DNA from: Rhypophila decipiens
Taxonomy: Eukaryota > Ascomycota > Sordariomycetes > Sordariales > Naviculisporaceae
Direction of reading: 5' to 3'
DNA length: 64,000 nucleotides
Assembly (NCBI GenBank): GCA_033297075.1
Contig: MU858045.1
Coordinates: 310,001-374,000 of the forward strand
Under the pieces are notes generated by a model, which was given only the letters and a program-made list of their open reading frames with translations, made no database searches and was not told the origin of the DNA. This document shows, piece by piece, positions 46,076 to 55,577 of this stretch (the stretch's first letter is position 1; the number at the start of each line of letters is the position of its first letter). The translations under genes and the position numbers were made by a program.

Positions 46076-49000
46076 ATGGCTTGGGACGCAAAATCCCGCC
46101 GGGACTCCCGCAATGGAAACTCACTATTGCGGCTCTTCAAGTCGAAAAAAGAGCTTGCCACTGGAGATGCTTTCCCCAAGCTCGACTCCTCGAGCCCGAG
46201 CATACCCGTCACAGCTACCGACCTTCCTACAGCTATGGACCAAGATGGAATTAACTTGTCGTCTACATCCGAAGAGGGCTTTTCGCCTCTCGGGGCTCCC
46301 CTGACCGTCCATGTCACGATTCAGTACACCGATCCCGTAATTAGGAGCAGGTACAGCCGGAGTTACACGAGCTCGCACACCTTCGAGCCTACCAACAGGA
46401 TATGCAACGGCCTCCTCCGTCGTATCGACCACTGCTCCAAGGAACTACTGACCCGCAAGGACTCAACAGCGCTCGACCAGTACAAGGATGGGACCGACGA
46501 GCGGAAATGTATGCGGTTTGAAATCACGTTCCGCATTGTCCGAAGAGGTGTCGGTGAATGGGCCGAGAGAACGTTTCGGTCGTACCAGAAGCAGCCTCTA
46601 ACCGTCGGCCTGACCAAGGACATCCAGTTAGCTGCTCACAGGATAGTCGGCTTGTTCCTCCGGCGTCACGACAAGGATTTCCAGTGGCTCGACGGATCGA
46701 TCGTCGACCACAACCCCGAGGCTCCCGAGACCGCCCTGCCGTCTTCCGATGTGGGTCTCTCGCTCCTGTGCGTCCCGAGATCTCGCTTCCTCGAGTCTCG
46801 CCAGGCGTTCGAGTTTGTCCCCGGTTACACGATTCAACTGTCCTTTCGGAGCCGGAATCCTAGGCGGGCCACACAGGTGGTTAAGAGCATGATCAAGGTC
46901 GAGAGCTCACAGCCGACTCCTCTGTCGCTTTATATGAGCGAGGAGATTCAGTGGAGAGGACTCCAGGCTATCAACCATGGCCTCGAAGAAAGGAAACGCG
47001 AGCTATCCAACCACATTGGAATCTGCCATGCCGCAGGCTGCTCTCACTCGGAAGACGACGCTCTACAGATTGAGCTCTCCATCACCAATAACTTGGGCAT
47101 CCGACATCATGTCTACCGCGAGATCAGGAGCAATTTTGCTCTATTCCGGGACCTAGAGGCGAGGGATTGCAACGATTTCCTACGTTCTATCAACAAGACA
47201 TTGTTAGAGGCCAGGGATCACAGCGATGCCGAGCTTAGCAAGCTGGACGACTTCGAGTTCAACGTCGTAGAACTCAAGGGTAGAAGCTGGTCAGTGAGGA
47301 ACCCAATCAAATTCAGCCAAGGTCCTTCGGCTTCTTATGGACGGCGGACAATCCAGGCGGCCTTGGATCGCGTCCAGACGGGCATCGGCGACGTTCTTCG
47401 AGGTAATAATGTTGCCGTCCACATCAGCGCCCACAAGAGGGGACATCTTGTGCTTGACAAGGCCATCATTGCACGCGAGAAACGTGGGAAGCCCGCAGAG
47501 AAGTTTTCGTCGGCTGAGGAACAACAGACCGTCTTCCTTGCCAGATTGAAGTCGAGGATTGAACGGGACATGGAGATGGTGTTCAGAGACACTTGCTCCA
47601 TCGACGACATGCCGGATGATGAAGACGACTTCCTGGGGCCGCGTTCGCCTGGGCCAGAGGCACCCCACAAAGAAACTCGAAGTGATTCGACACAATCCAT
47701 GTCCCCAACGCTATCCCGTCAAAGATCCATTTACAGCAGCCACGACAGCCCCCAAGGCTCACCGACCAAGCCCGCTGTCCAGAGAGCATTCTCGCTCGGC
47801 CACCGGTCTGTTTCGTCTGCCGCCAGTATAATATCTGCCAAAAACTTGGACGAATTCAGGTCCATCGACATGGTATCAGAAAGTGGTAGTCGTCGGTCCA
47901 GCTTGAGTGCACAAGATCAGCCCCTGGGTGATCGGCTATTCAGAGATAGCCCGAGTCCCAGCCCAGTATCACCAGCAAAACCTCAACGACGCTTTTCTTT
48001 GCTGCCCAGAAATTACTCATCGCATTCGACTCGTGTTAGCAACGCATCAACCTTGATATGCGAAGCTCCAAGTCTCCTAGAGGAGGCTCCTGAGATCAAT
48101 ATTGCGGAGAGCAGTTCTCGAGAGGAGCAGACTGTCAAATCTGAGCTGTTGGACGCTGACAAAGTTCCGGAAACCGACGGCCTACCAGCCAACAACCAAG
48201 CAAACTCGATGACGTTGAATGATGTAGCAGACAGCAGCAATGCTTGCGAGGCAGCAGGGATGGTCCCCGAACAAGCGTTGGGGATTCTGGAGAGCGATCC
48301 GAGCCCAAGCCAGCTATCTCATGCTGAGGTGATGGCGCAGGGAGAAGCAGCCGGTCTGGGGTATTTCGGTCCCCTGGGGGAGCAAGAGGAAGATAATGGA
48401 GACAAGTCACAGGAGCAATGCGACAATTCTGATGAGCAACGGCTTGTTCCGGCCGTCGGTGAATCGGGTGAAGAAATGGACTATAATCGACACCAGCACT
48501 CAATTATGGACGCCTTCCAAGACGCCCAGGAATACGCCACAGCAGGATTAGCACTTCACGGAATGAGTTTGGCAGCAGCAGCACCTAAGGTCGACGGATT
48601 GAAGAGTCCCGGGATCGACGAGTACTCCACTGCACCGTCTACCCCTGCACTGAGCCTGGGAGGCGACTCGTCACCGAGACCTAGTCTGCTTGCGACTCCG
48701 AGCTCTTATTTGCAGGGGGAAGAAACCATTTCGGGCACGAAAGGAGAGGAGGATCACATTTTCGAGCCCGAGTCGGATGAAGCCGAGGAAGCTTTAGACA
48801 GTACGGATATCATGGACCATGCTACGGGCGCGAGCGGAAATCAGCAATCTACGGAACCTCGCAGCAACTTTGGAGATGAGTTCGGTCTTGGTGATAGTAT
48901 TGAACCCGCGACCGAACAACCTGCCGCTGAACCCGAAATTGAGAGAATTAATTCACCCGCCATTGACAACGAGAGCGGCGGTCCCGACAATGAATCGCCA

Positions 49001-52000
49001 TTGTCGGTTACTGCATCAGACGTGACCGAGGGTGAGCCAATCCTTCAAGACCAGCCAGCGACGGTCCCGTCTGGTGACGCAGAACCAATGGCGCCGGAAC
49101 CAACAGCAGACGATATTACGTGCAGCAGCGGCGGCGGCGACAAATGGCCCAACAACGAAAACACGGCCAACACAGAGGAAGAAAAAGGAATGAGTCAGCA
49201 ATCATTCGGCCATGGCAATGATGAAAACGAAAATTTCGGGGCCGAAAATGTGCATGTGTGCGATTTGGATCCTCCGGACATTGTGAGTGGGGGAGTCCGG
49301 AGCGGCCCGGCCCCGGTTTCAGACCACCCGGATGCGAATTTGCCTTCGGATAACGCGCAGGACGGAACCGAGGAGGTGGAATCACCGCCTGCCAATGTCG
49401 GACTCGACTCGGGTGCGAATCCTTTTTTGCTGCTGGTTGATGAAGTTGAGGAGGGTGCTGCAAACGGCCCCGAACACGGGGAGTTGGGAATGCCGCCTGC
49501 GAGTGTCGGTCTTGATTCGGATGCGAATCCTTTTGTTTTGCTGGTTGATCAAGTGCCGGGCCCGGATGAGAGTGAACATGGGGTCACTGACGGAGCCGAA
49601 GCCCAACCTGAATCGGGGACCGCAATTGGGTCTGCGAACAAAGGTGATTTGGAAGGTCCCGGGTGGATTCAGGTCGGAAGTGTGCCACCCGAAGCCGAGG
49701 GTATCGTACCCGAGGAAGAACAGGAGACCGCCGGGCTCGAGGAACCGGACCCTTCACCGGCTGAACTCGATGAAACTGCACCCGAACAAACAACGCCAGA
49801 TGAGCACGGCTCCGGAACCACACCCGAGCAGCCGTTCATCGCCCCGACCGGTTCCGCGCTGGTGGACCTCGAGGCCGAGATCCTCGCAGCTGCCGCGATA
49901 AATAATCTTATCGCCGGGGCCGAGGAAATGTTCCCCGACAAGGATGCATTTGCAGAGCCGGCGGCTTCGGAAAGGGACTTTTTGAAATCTCCCGAACCTG
50001 AGCCCGTCGCTTCCGAGGAGGATGATTCCCCACAAGTCGATGCTGATCAATCTATTTCAGACCAAGGCGTCCCTGCACCTTCACCCGTAGAGGAGAAAGA
50101 GGCTGAGACATTAGCAGCGTCTGGCTCAGTTGCCGCTGCCGCTGGTGATCCAGATAGTTACCCCGACGATATTGGTCTACCTGAGGTTGCACGGCACCAA
50201 GCCCGCTGCCTGCTTGGCGAGGATTATGACTTGGGCTCATCCACCGGGCCCGAGTTTAGTTCCGTGCCTCCAGTTGCAGAAAAGGAAAATCATGAGGATG
50301 AGGACAATGGAAAGGTCGGCCAAACTGATGGGAATGTTCTTCCCGCCATCATCGTCGGAGTCTTGGACCCAAATATTGGGACCGACCCGGAAGCGAATGT
50401 GGTATTGCAAGTCAGGACTGATGCAGACGAGGATGATAATCCACAGGAACAGGAACAGCAGCAGGAGCGGGTGTCGAGCCGCAGGGCTTCTGAGCTAGGC
50501 GAGGATATTTGTGGACATGAGTATTCTACCGGCAGTAACCGGGTTGGGTACGCTGCTGTTTGTTTGACTGGACCGCCCGAGTTGGATGGTTCGTCGAGTG
50601 AGGCTGCGCCTGAGCCTAGCGGTTCAGCTTTTGACGAGGCTGAGGAGCAAGACGAGGCTGAGGAGCAAGACGAGGCTTTGGCTGAGGGTGATCGGCCTGA
50701 CGAGCCTCTCCCTGATACCGACGCCCAGCCTTTCATTACCGACCCCGGAGCAAGTCTTTCATCTCAAGTCGATCAAGTTCCCCCGGTTGTGATGGAGGTG
50801 ATTAAGCAAGTTCTGACGGGTCAGCGCTCCGAGCTGTCGGAGCCTGATGAGGCCGCGCGTCATGTTGACGAGGACTCCCCGGCCACCAAGGCAGCAACCG
50901 ATGTCAGCACTGGCTTCTCACATCCCGAGACCGAGAGTCTCGAAGCTAATCCGGCAATTGTCACCATCATCACTGACAACGAGGCGCCGTTCAAAATGGA
51001 AGCAGGGGACCGCGACATGTCACAGATAGTCCCCGAGATGGCCGAACATCCACCGGCTGTCGTGGTTGATTTGATTAAGCAGGTTCTTACGGGTGAGCCA
51101 ACATCGGAATCCGTTCCCGGCGAGTCCGAGCCCGGTTTGCCCGACGAGGAAGTGGACATACAGGCCGAACTGGACAAGCTCGAAAGGGAAATAGAACTAG
51201 AAGGGCAGTTTGGCACCCCCCCTAGTTTTCCTGATGACAGCGAGGCCTATAAGGCTGAACTTGGCCGGCTCATGAGGGAAATGGCTGAGATATCTGGGAT
51301 GTCTGAACCGGCCCCGACGGTCGTCATGGTCCTCGGCCAGGAGGAAGGACCCGAGGAGGAAAAAGAAATAAAAGGCGACGGACCCGCCGAGATGACCGAA
51401 CCAACCGGGCCCGAAGAAACTGAGACGCAGAATGTGGAGGAGGACTTGCCAAGGGTCATCCCGGTGGTGCCTGTGGCTGTCCCGGACATCTCCAACCAAG
51501 TCCGCCAACGTCATGCTCACGTCCATGTCGCGCCCGAAGCACCCGTGAGCGCCGGCACCGACGAAGCCGAGACTAAACGCCACATCTCGGCCAAAGACTT
51601 TGATGTCCCGGTTCCGTTGTCGACTCGGGACCTAGGATCCTCATTCCCCGAGGCGGCCGAGGCTACCGAGACCCCGAAACCGACCTTGATACCACTTTTC
51701 GTTCCAGATTTCAATCCAGGATCCGACATAGGAATAAGCCCCCGCGACTCGGTCGATACAATCCGTCGCTCGTTCGACAACACCGACAAAGGATCCGATT
51801 TAGACGACGACGAGCCTTACCCCCCAAGTCGGCCTCAGACAGCGGGTTATCTCGGACTAGGAGATGCACACAGGCGGTTCAGAGTCCTCGGTGTTCTAGG
51901 GGGCCGTGGTGGTGTTGGTAATGGTACAGATGGCGAGGTAACCACTGGCAGCAGCAGCAGACCTGGAGGTAACATGAGGCGGTATAGCCTGCCGTTGCAC

Positions 52001-52411
52001 TATCTTCTTGATAGCCAGCAGCAGCAGGACTATCAGCACTATGCACAAGACGGTTCGGCTTCTTCTTCTGGTGGGAGGGGATGGGAAGGCAAAGGGAAGG
52101 ACAAAGCCAAGGAGAAGAGTAGGAGTCCCCGAACGACATGGGCAAAGCTTATGGGTGGTGGTCTCGAGGGAGAAACTCGGCCAGAGGAGCAGCAGCAGGA
52201 AAAGGGACATAAACACAGACATCATCATCATAAGAAGAGGGTGCTAGTAGTAGAACCGGAGCAGTCAGTTGATGATCATCCGACATTAACAGAGGAAAGC
52301 AGCGCCGAGCAGGCCATCTACGACGGGCCGACGGTGGTGCCCAGGATCATGATGTTGCTTGCTGGTGTTGTTGCTGTTGGCAAGATTATCAAGGGACCTG
52401 GGAATTACTAG
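46076..52411 (+). CDS. Very large Pt-repeat family protein, 2,111 residues
   Basis: One uninterrupted exon. The first ATG is at 46076 (GTCATGGCTTGG). The N-terminal 480 residues are globular (LTVHVTIQYTDPVIRSRYSR, ERTFRSYQKQPLTVGLTKDI, IHVGI-type segments) and match what is annotated in other ascomycetes as Pt repeat family protein. Residues 520 to about 2,030 are disordered, strongly acidic and rich in P, E, S and D. They contain a 36-residue tandem duplication (VGLDSGANPFLLLVDE / VGLDSDANPFVLLVDQ), a pair of PPVVMEVIKQVLTG / PPAVVVDLIKQVLTG units and an EEQDEA repeat. The C-terminus has a basic/histidine patch (HKHRHHHHKKRVLVVEPE) and a last hydrophobic segment (VVPRIMMLLAGVVAVGKII), possibly a tail anchor. 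Function is unknown; a scaffold on a membrane is a guess. Confidence 0.85.
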   Translation: MAWDAKSRRDSRNGNSLLRLFKSKKELATGDAFPKLDSSSPSIPVTATDLPTAMDQDGINLSSTSEEGFSPLGAPLTVHVTIQYTDPVIRSRYSRSYTSSHTFEPTNRICNGLLRRIDHCSKELLTRKDSTALDQYKDGTDERKCMRFEITFRIVRRGVGEWAERTFRSYQKQPLTVGLTKDIQLAAHRIVGLFLRRHDKDFQWLDGSIVDHNPEAPETALPSSDVGLSLLCVPRSRFLESRQAFEFVPGYTIQLSFRSRNPRRATQVVKSMIKVESSQPTPLSLYMSEEIQWRGLQAINHGLEERKRELSNHIGICHAAGCSHSEDDALQIELSITNNLGIRHHVYREIRSNFALFRDLEARDCNDFLRSINKTLLEARDHSDAELSKLDDFEFNVVELKGRSWSVRNPIKFSQGPSASYGRRTIQAALDRVQTGIGDVLRGNNVAVHISAHKRGHLVLDKAIIAREKRGKPAEKFSSAEEQQTVFLARLKSRIERDMEMVFRDTCSIDDMPDDEDDFLGPRSPGPEAPHKETRSDSTQSMSPTLSRQRSIYSSHDSPQGSPTKPAVQRAFSLGHRSVSSAASIISAKNLDEFRSIDMVSESGSRRSSLSAQDQPLGDRLFRDSPSPSPVSPAKPQRRFSLLPRNYSSHSTRVSNASTLICEAPSLLEEAPEINIAESSSREEQTVKSELLDADKVPETDGLPANNQANSMTLNDVADSSNACEAAGMVPEQALGILESDPSPSQLSHAEVMAQGEAAGLGYFGPLGEQEEDNGDKSQEQCDNSDEQRLVPAVGESGEEMDYNRHQHSIMDAFQDAQEYATAGLALHGMSLAAAAPKVDGLKSPGIDEYSTAPSTPALSLGGDSSPRPSLLATPSSYLQGEETISGTKGEEDHIFEPESDEAEEALDSTDIMDHATGASGNQQSTEPRSNFGDEFGLGDSIEPATEQPAAEPEIERINSPAIDNESGGPDNESPLSVTASDVTEGEPILQDQPATVPSGDAEPMAPEPTADDITCSSGGGDKWPNNENTANTEEEKGMSQQSFGHGNDENENFGAENVHVCDLDPPDIVSGGVRSGPAPVSDHPDANLPSDNAQDGTEEVESPPANVGLDSGANPFLLLVDEVEEGAANGPEHGELGMPPASVGLDSDANPFVLLVDQVPGPDESEHGVTDGAEAQPESGTAIGSANKGDLEGPGWIQVGSVPPEAEGIVPEEEQETAGLEEPDPSPAELDETAPEQTTPDEHGSGTTPEQPFIAPTGSALVDLEAEILAAAAINNLIAGAEEMFPDKDAFAEPAASERDFLKSPEPEPVASEEDDSPQVDADQSISDQGVPAPSPVEEKEAETLAASGSVAAAAGDPDSYPDDIGLPEVARHQARCLLGEDYDLGSSTGPEFSSVPPVAEKENHEDEDNGKVGQTDGNVLPAIIVGVLDPNIGTDPEANVVLQVRTDADEDDNPQEQEQQQERVSSRRASELGEDICGHEYSTGSNRVGYAAVCLTGPPELDGSSSEAAPEPSGSAFDEAEEQDEAEEQDEALAEGDRPDEPLPDTDAQPFITDPGASLSSQVDQVPPVVMEVIKQVLTGQRSELSEPDEAARHVDEDSPATKAATDVSTGFSHPETESLEANPAIVTIITDNEAPFKMEAGDRDMSQIVPEMAEHPPAVVVDLIKQVLTGEPTSESVPGESEPGLPDEEVDIQAELDKLEREIELEGQFGTPPSFPDDSEAYKAELGRLMREMAEISGMSEPAPTVVMVLGQEEGPEEEKEIKGDGPAEMTEPTGPEETETQNVEEDLPRVIPVVPVAVPDISNQVRQRHAHVHVAPEAPVSAGTDEAETKRHISAKDFDVPVPLSTRDLGSSFPEAAEATETPKPTLIPLFVPDFNPGSDIGISPRDSVDTIRRSFDNTDKGSDLDDDEPYPPSRPQTAGYLGLGDAHRRFRVLGVLGGRGGVGNGTDGEVTTGSSSRPGGNMRRYSLPLHYLLDSQQQQDYQHYAQDGSASSSGGRGWEGKGKDKAKEKSRSPRTTWAKLMGGGLEGETRPEEQQQEKGHKHRHHHHKKRVLVVEPEQSVDDHPTLTEESSAEQAIYDGPTVVPRIMMLLAGVVAVGKIIKGPGNY
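49385..49600 (+). repeat. 108-nt tandem duplication inside the Pt-repeat gene
   Basis: The segment starting CCGCCTGCCAATGTCGG at 49385 recurs 108 bases later as CCGCCTGCGAGTGTCGG at 49493. It encodes two diverged copies of a 36-residue unit containing GLDS(G/D)ANPF(L/V)LLVD(E/Q)V. The copies differ at many third positions, so the duplication is not recent. Confidence 0.8.
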
Positions 52412-53447
52412 GGCAGAGGGAGAAAGACGAGGAGCGCTTGCCTGTCACCTCACCGAAACCGACTGACGACGATAAGGTACGTCGCTGCCGCTCATTACCG
52501 TATTGAACGACATTTATGGCTTCCTTTGTTACGAATCTTTTTAGGGGGTTGGCGTTTTCTAGGGTTTTTCTTTTTGGTTTTCTTTTGGTCAGTTTATGAT
52601 ATTTACGAGGTTGCATGTGGTTCAGGTGGTGCATCAAGTTCATATATTTATAGGAGCATACGAGATGGTGCATAATTGGCCATATATACAGACAGTCATG
52701 ACTAGAATGGAAAATGAGCAAACAAACTCATGGCCTGATAAGATCAGGCCGTTCGATCAATTGCGAACAAGGGGAATCAATCATGTCATGTCACTTTATC
52801 AAAGAATCGGTTCAATTGCATTGGCAGGAGATGGACGTTTCGACATTGCTTGTATGTCCTAGGCTCAAATTCATAAAGCCTAAAAACATATATACCTACC
52901 TCTATAAGACGCATAAATACAGACACACAAATTACACATCAGATCATCAGTACAAGTCAGAGCAAATCATATCGAGGTCATGTTGCTTTTGCATACTGCT
53001 AAACACCCCTATTTCTAATATAGGCAAAAGAAAGGGGCATACATGTATATATATATGGTGAACAAAAACCCCTTTCGCCCAGAAATAAAGCCAACAATAC
53101 AAATAAAAGGCTAGCAGGCTAGCTTGTTGTTGTAATGCCTAATAAACTCTTGCAAGAAATCAAGTGCCTCCAGACCAACACGCTATATGTATACGAAGAA
53201 GAAAAGAAACCACCAAACACCCACAGAAATAAAACCAAGGGGCGGGGCGAGGAGTTGTCCTCTTCTCCTACGCGGCCCATCAACCCCCCCCCCCCCCCCC
53301 AAAAGAGTTGACCACTGCGACTACTGGTCAACTCATGAATTCCCATCCAGATGCCCCATGACCCTTCTCAAGGGCGAGGAGCATTTCCGATATCCAGTCC
53401 TGGTTCAGAGGTCCCGAAAGGCTCATTCAAGCATTGGTATCACCATA
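52412..53447. other. Convergent intergenic region with 17-nt poly-C run
   Basis: 3' flanks of the Pt-repeat gene (+) and the FAD monooxygenase (-). It is AT-rich around 52860-53110 (ATATATAC stretches). A run of 17 C lies at 53284-53300. No gene was seen. Confidence 0.5.
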
Positions 53448-55577
53448 CTATACCTCGGGCACCTGCAAGAACCTGTCATAATAGGTATCAAGCCACTTGG
53501 CGGCTTCCTCGCCCGCGTCATCAACGCTAGAATCCCACCTGCCGATGGAACCGACATAGCCGTCAGGACGAACGTTGACGATGGCCACCTCGCCCGGCCC
53601 CAGGCTGCCCAGCCACTTGTTGGTGCAGAGCATGCCCCGGGTATCTTGCTCGGGAATGTCATCGAGGTAAAATGTCCACCGACTGTCTTGGAACAGAGCA
53701 GGCAGATCCTTGATTTCGATCTCGCTCTTGGGCATGGTGGCTGCAAAGGAAATAATTGTCAGTATATATATATATCTCTCTCTCAACAAAGTTGTGAAAG
53801 CACTTACTGATCAAACCAAAAGTAAACAAATGGCTGACAGCCGTGTACCGCTCCGGCCGCAGATAAATGTCCTCGGGCGCGGGCAGTCTCGGTTGTTTGG
53901 CATACGATATATTCGCAGCAACCGACAGCCGTCTCACAAGCGAATCGGGGGCCCTGATGGCATCGCAGAATGTCTCGAGAAAGATTTGCGACTGATGCAC
54001 ATCCCACATCAGGAGGTAGATGCGGAACTGGCCCAGCATGGGAATATCAAGCTGAATATCCACGGGATTCGAGTCTAGATAGCGAGTGACCTTGGCAGGT
54101 GGGAGCAGGCACCCTGGCTTGGCGTCGCCCATGACCCAGGCCTGTGGCTCCAACATGTTGATGGCGTTCTTGCCGTACTCGGCGCCGATGCCCGATATGA
54201 ACCTCACATTCGTCTTGAAGTTTTCGGCGAGGGCGACGGCATCACCGCCGGCGATCTGATTCGCATGCTCGTAGTCGAAATTCAAAAGATCTAGAGCGAT
54301 CTTTCTTCGCTCTTCGTCGTAACTTTGTAGCAGTGCTGGTTTGGCCAGTCCACGAACTGCAAGGTTGAGCTTCCATCCGATATTCCAGGCGTCGTGCATC
54401 GAAGTGTTCATGCCCTGGGCAGCCTTGGGCGAATGTGTGTGACTAGCATCTCCAGCCAAAAAGGCCCTGGTGCGGTCGTCGCAGAACCGGCCTGCCACTC
54501 GTTGACCGATCTGGTACCTACCAAACCACTCGATGTATTTCCACCCAACTCTGAAGGGCGCCATGATGTCCTTTGCGCGTTGCATTACGAATTCCTGGCC
54601 GAGCTGGTTTCTATCCGCCTTGGAGCTGCTCTTGAGCTCAATGTAGAACCGTGTCATGTTCCGCTCGCGAGGAATGATTAGGATGGATCCGTGCTCCTGT
54701 GAAAAGACAAGAGTCTTGGACCAAATATCGGGAAAATCCGTGTCCAGCTCTCCGTCCAAAACACCCCAAACTGAAGCCTGCGATAAGCCGAGGGGTCTCG
54801 CATCGGGAATGCATTTTCTGACCTTGGAGTGTGCGCCGTCACCTAGTCCGGAGTTAGTCTCTTTACTTTGACGCAGAGAATCAGGGGTACCCACAGCCAA
54901 CGAGATATTGCGTGAGTAGAGTTTTGGGGTCCTGCGTCACATTGGTGCGGCAGTTGATCTGAAGGGGCCCGTCTTCACTATCACAAACGCTGTAAGAGTC
55001 GAAAGCGGTATTTCTCCGAATCTCGACACCGCGTTTCTTTAGATCCTCAATAAACAGACTCTCCACCATGCCCTGATGTACCAGCAGAATGTAGGGGTCC
55101 AAAACGTCGATGATAGGCGGGTAATGGACCTCTCGGCCGAGTCGGTGGAGGGCTTCCTCCGCGGTACTCCTCCAGAAGGCAATATCGTACACTCGCACGC
55201 CGCGCTGTAATAGAGTATCAGCCAGCCTCATCTGGCGAAAGGTCTCGATCGTTTTCGGTTGCAGGCCATCGGCTCTATATGGAGGTTAGTCGGGATGGAA
55301 GGATTGGCGGCTAGTCATTGCTTGCTTGCCTTCCTACAGGCGTCTGGTCTGCTCTGTCGTCTACCACCTCCACCTTGACACCAAACCGGCCGAGATTGCA
55401 AGCCAGCATCAGGCCAGCTGGGCCGGCACCGACAACACAGACCTGGCATTCTACCGGGGCCTCGGGCAAGCTCCGGAGCATTGTCAGGCGGTCGACGCAG
55501 TCTTTTTCTTCCTTGCGCTCCTCGGCGGCAGGCGGGGCCGCCTCCTCGCTGCCCTTTTCCAGGACGGCGGGAGACAT
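53448..55577 (-). CDS. FAD-dependent aromatic hydroxylase (phenol 2-monooxygenase type)
   Basis: Exons 55577-55330, 55274-54895, 54842-53808 and 53740-53448 (651 residues). It is a class A flavoprotein expected to hydroxylate phenolic rings with NADPH and O2. Motifs: GxGxx[14 protein letters not shown] (from 49), [31 protein letters not shown] (209-219) and the second FAD motif [19 protein letters not shown] (337-355). The C-terminal thioredoxin-like domain, after [10 protein letters not shown], ends at VPEV. Intron 1 has a GC donor (GGAAG|GCAAGC) with a GACTAAC branch and an ATATAG acceptor; no GT donor keeps the frame. Intron 2 (GTGGGT) is placed to give VGCDGAHS. Intron 3 (GTAAGT...TTTGCAG) contains a TATATATATA run. 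The exact substrate (phenol, catechol, resorcinol or another aromatic) is not readable. Confidence 0.9.

Noticed and set aside
53187..53810. 207-codon plus-strand frame at the end of the FAD monooxygenase
   Set aside because: It lies antisense to exon 4 and the 3' flank; the hydroxylase C-terminus on the minus strand explains the sequence.
54843..54894. Donor GTACCC for intron 2 of the FAD monooxygenase
   Set aside because: It puts the next exon out of frame; GTGGGT four bases earlier restores the conserved GCDGAHS.
39307..55577. Secondary-metabolite cluster built from the acyltransferase-like gene and the FAD monooxygenase
   Set aside because: They lie 12 kb apart with unrelated genes between them and there is no polyketide, peptide or terpene synthase or cluster regulator.
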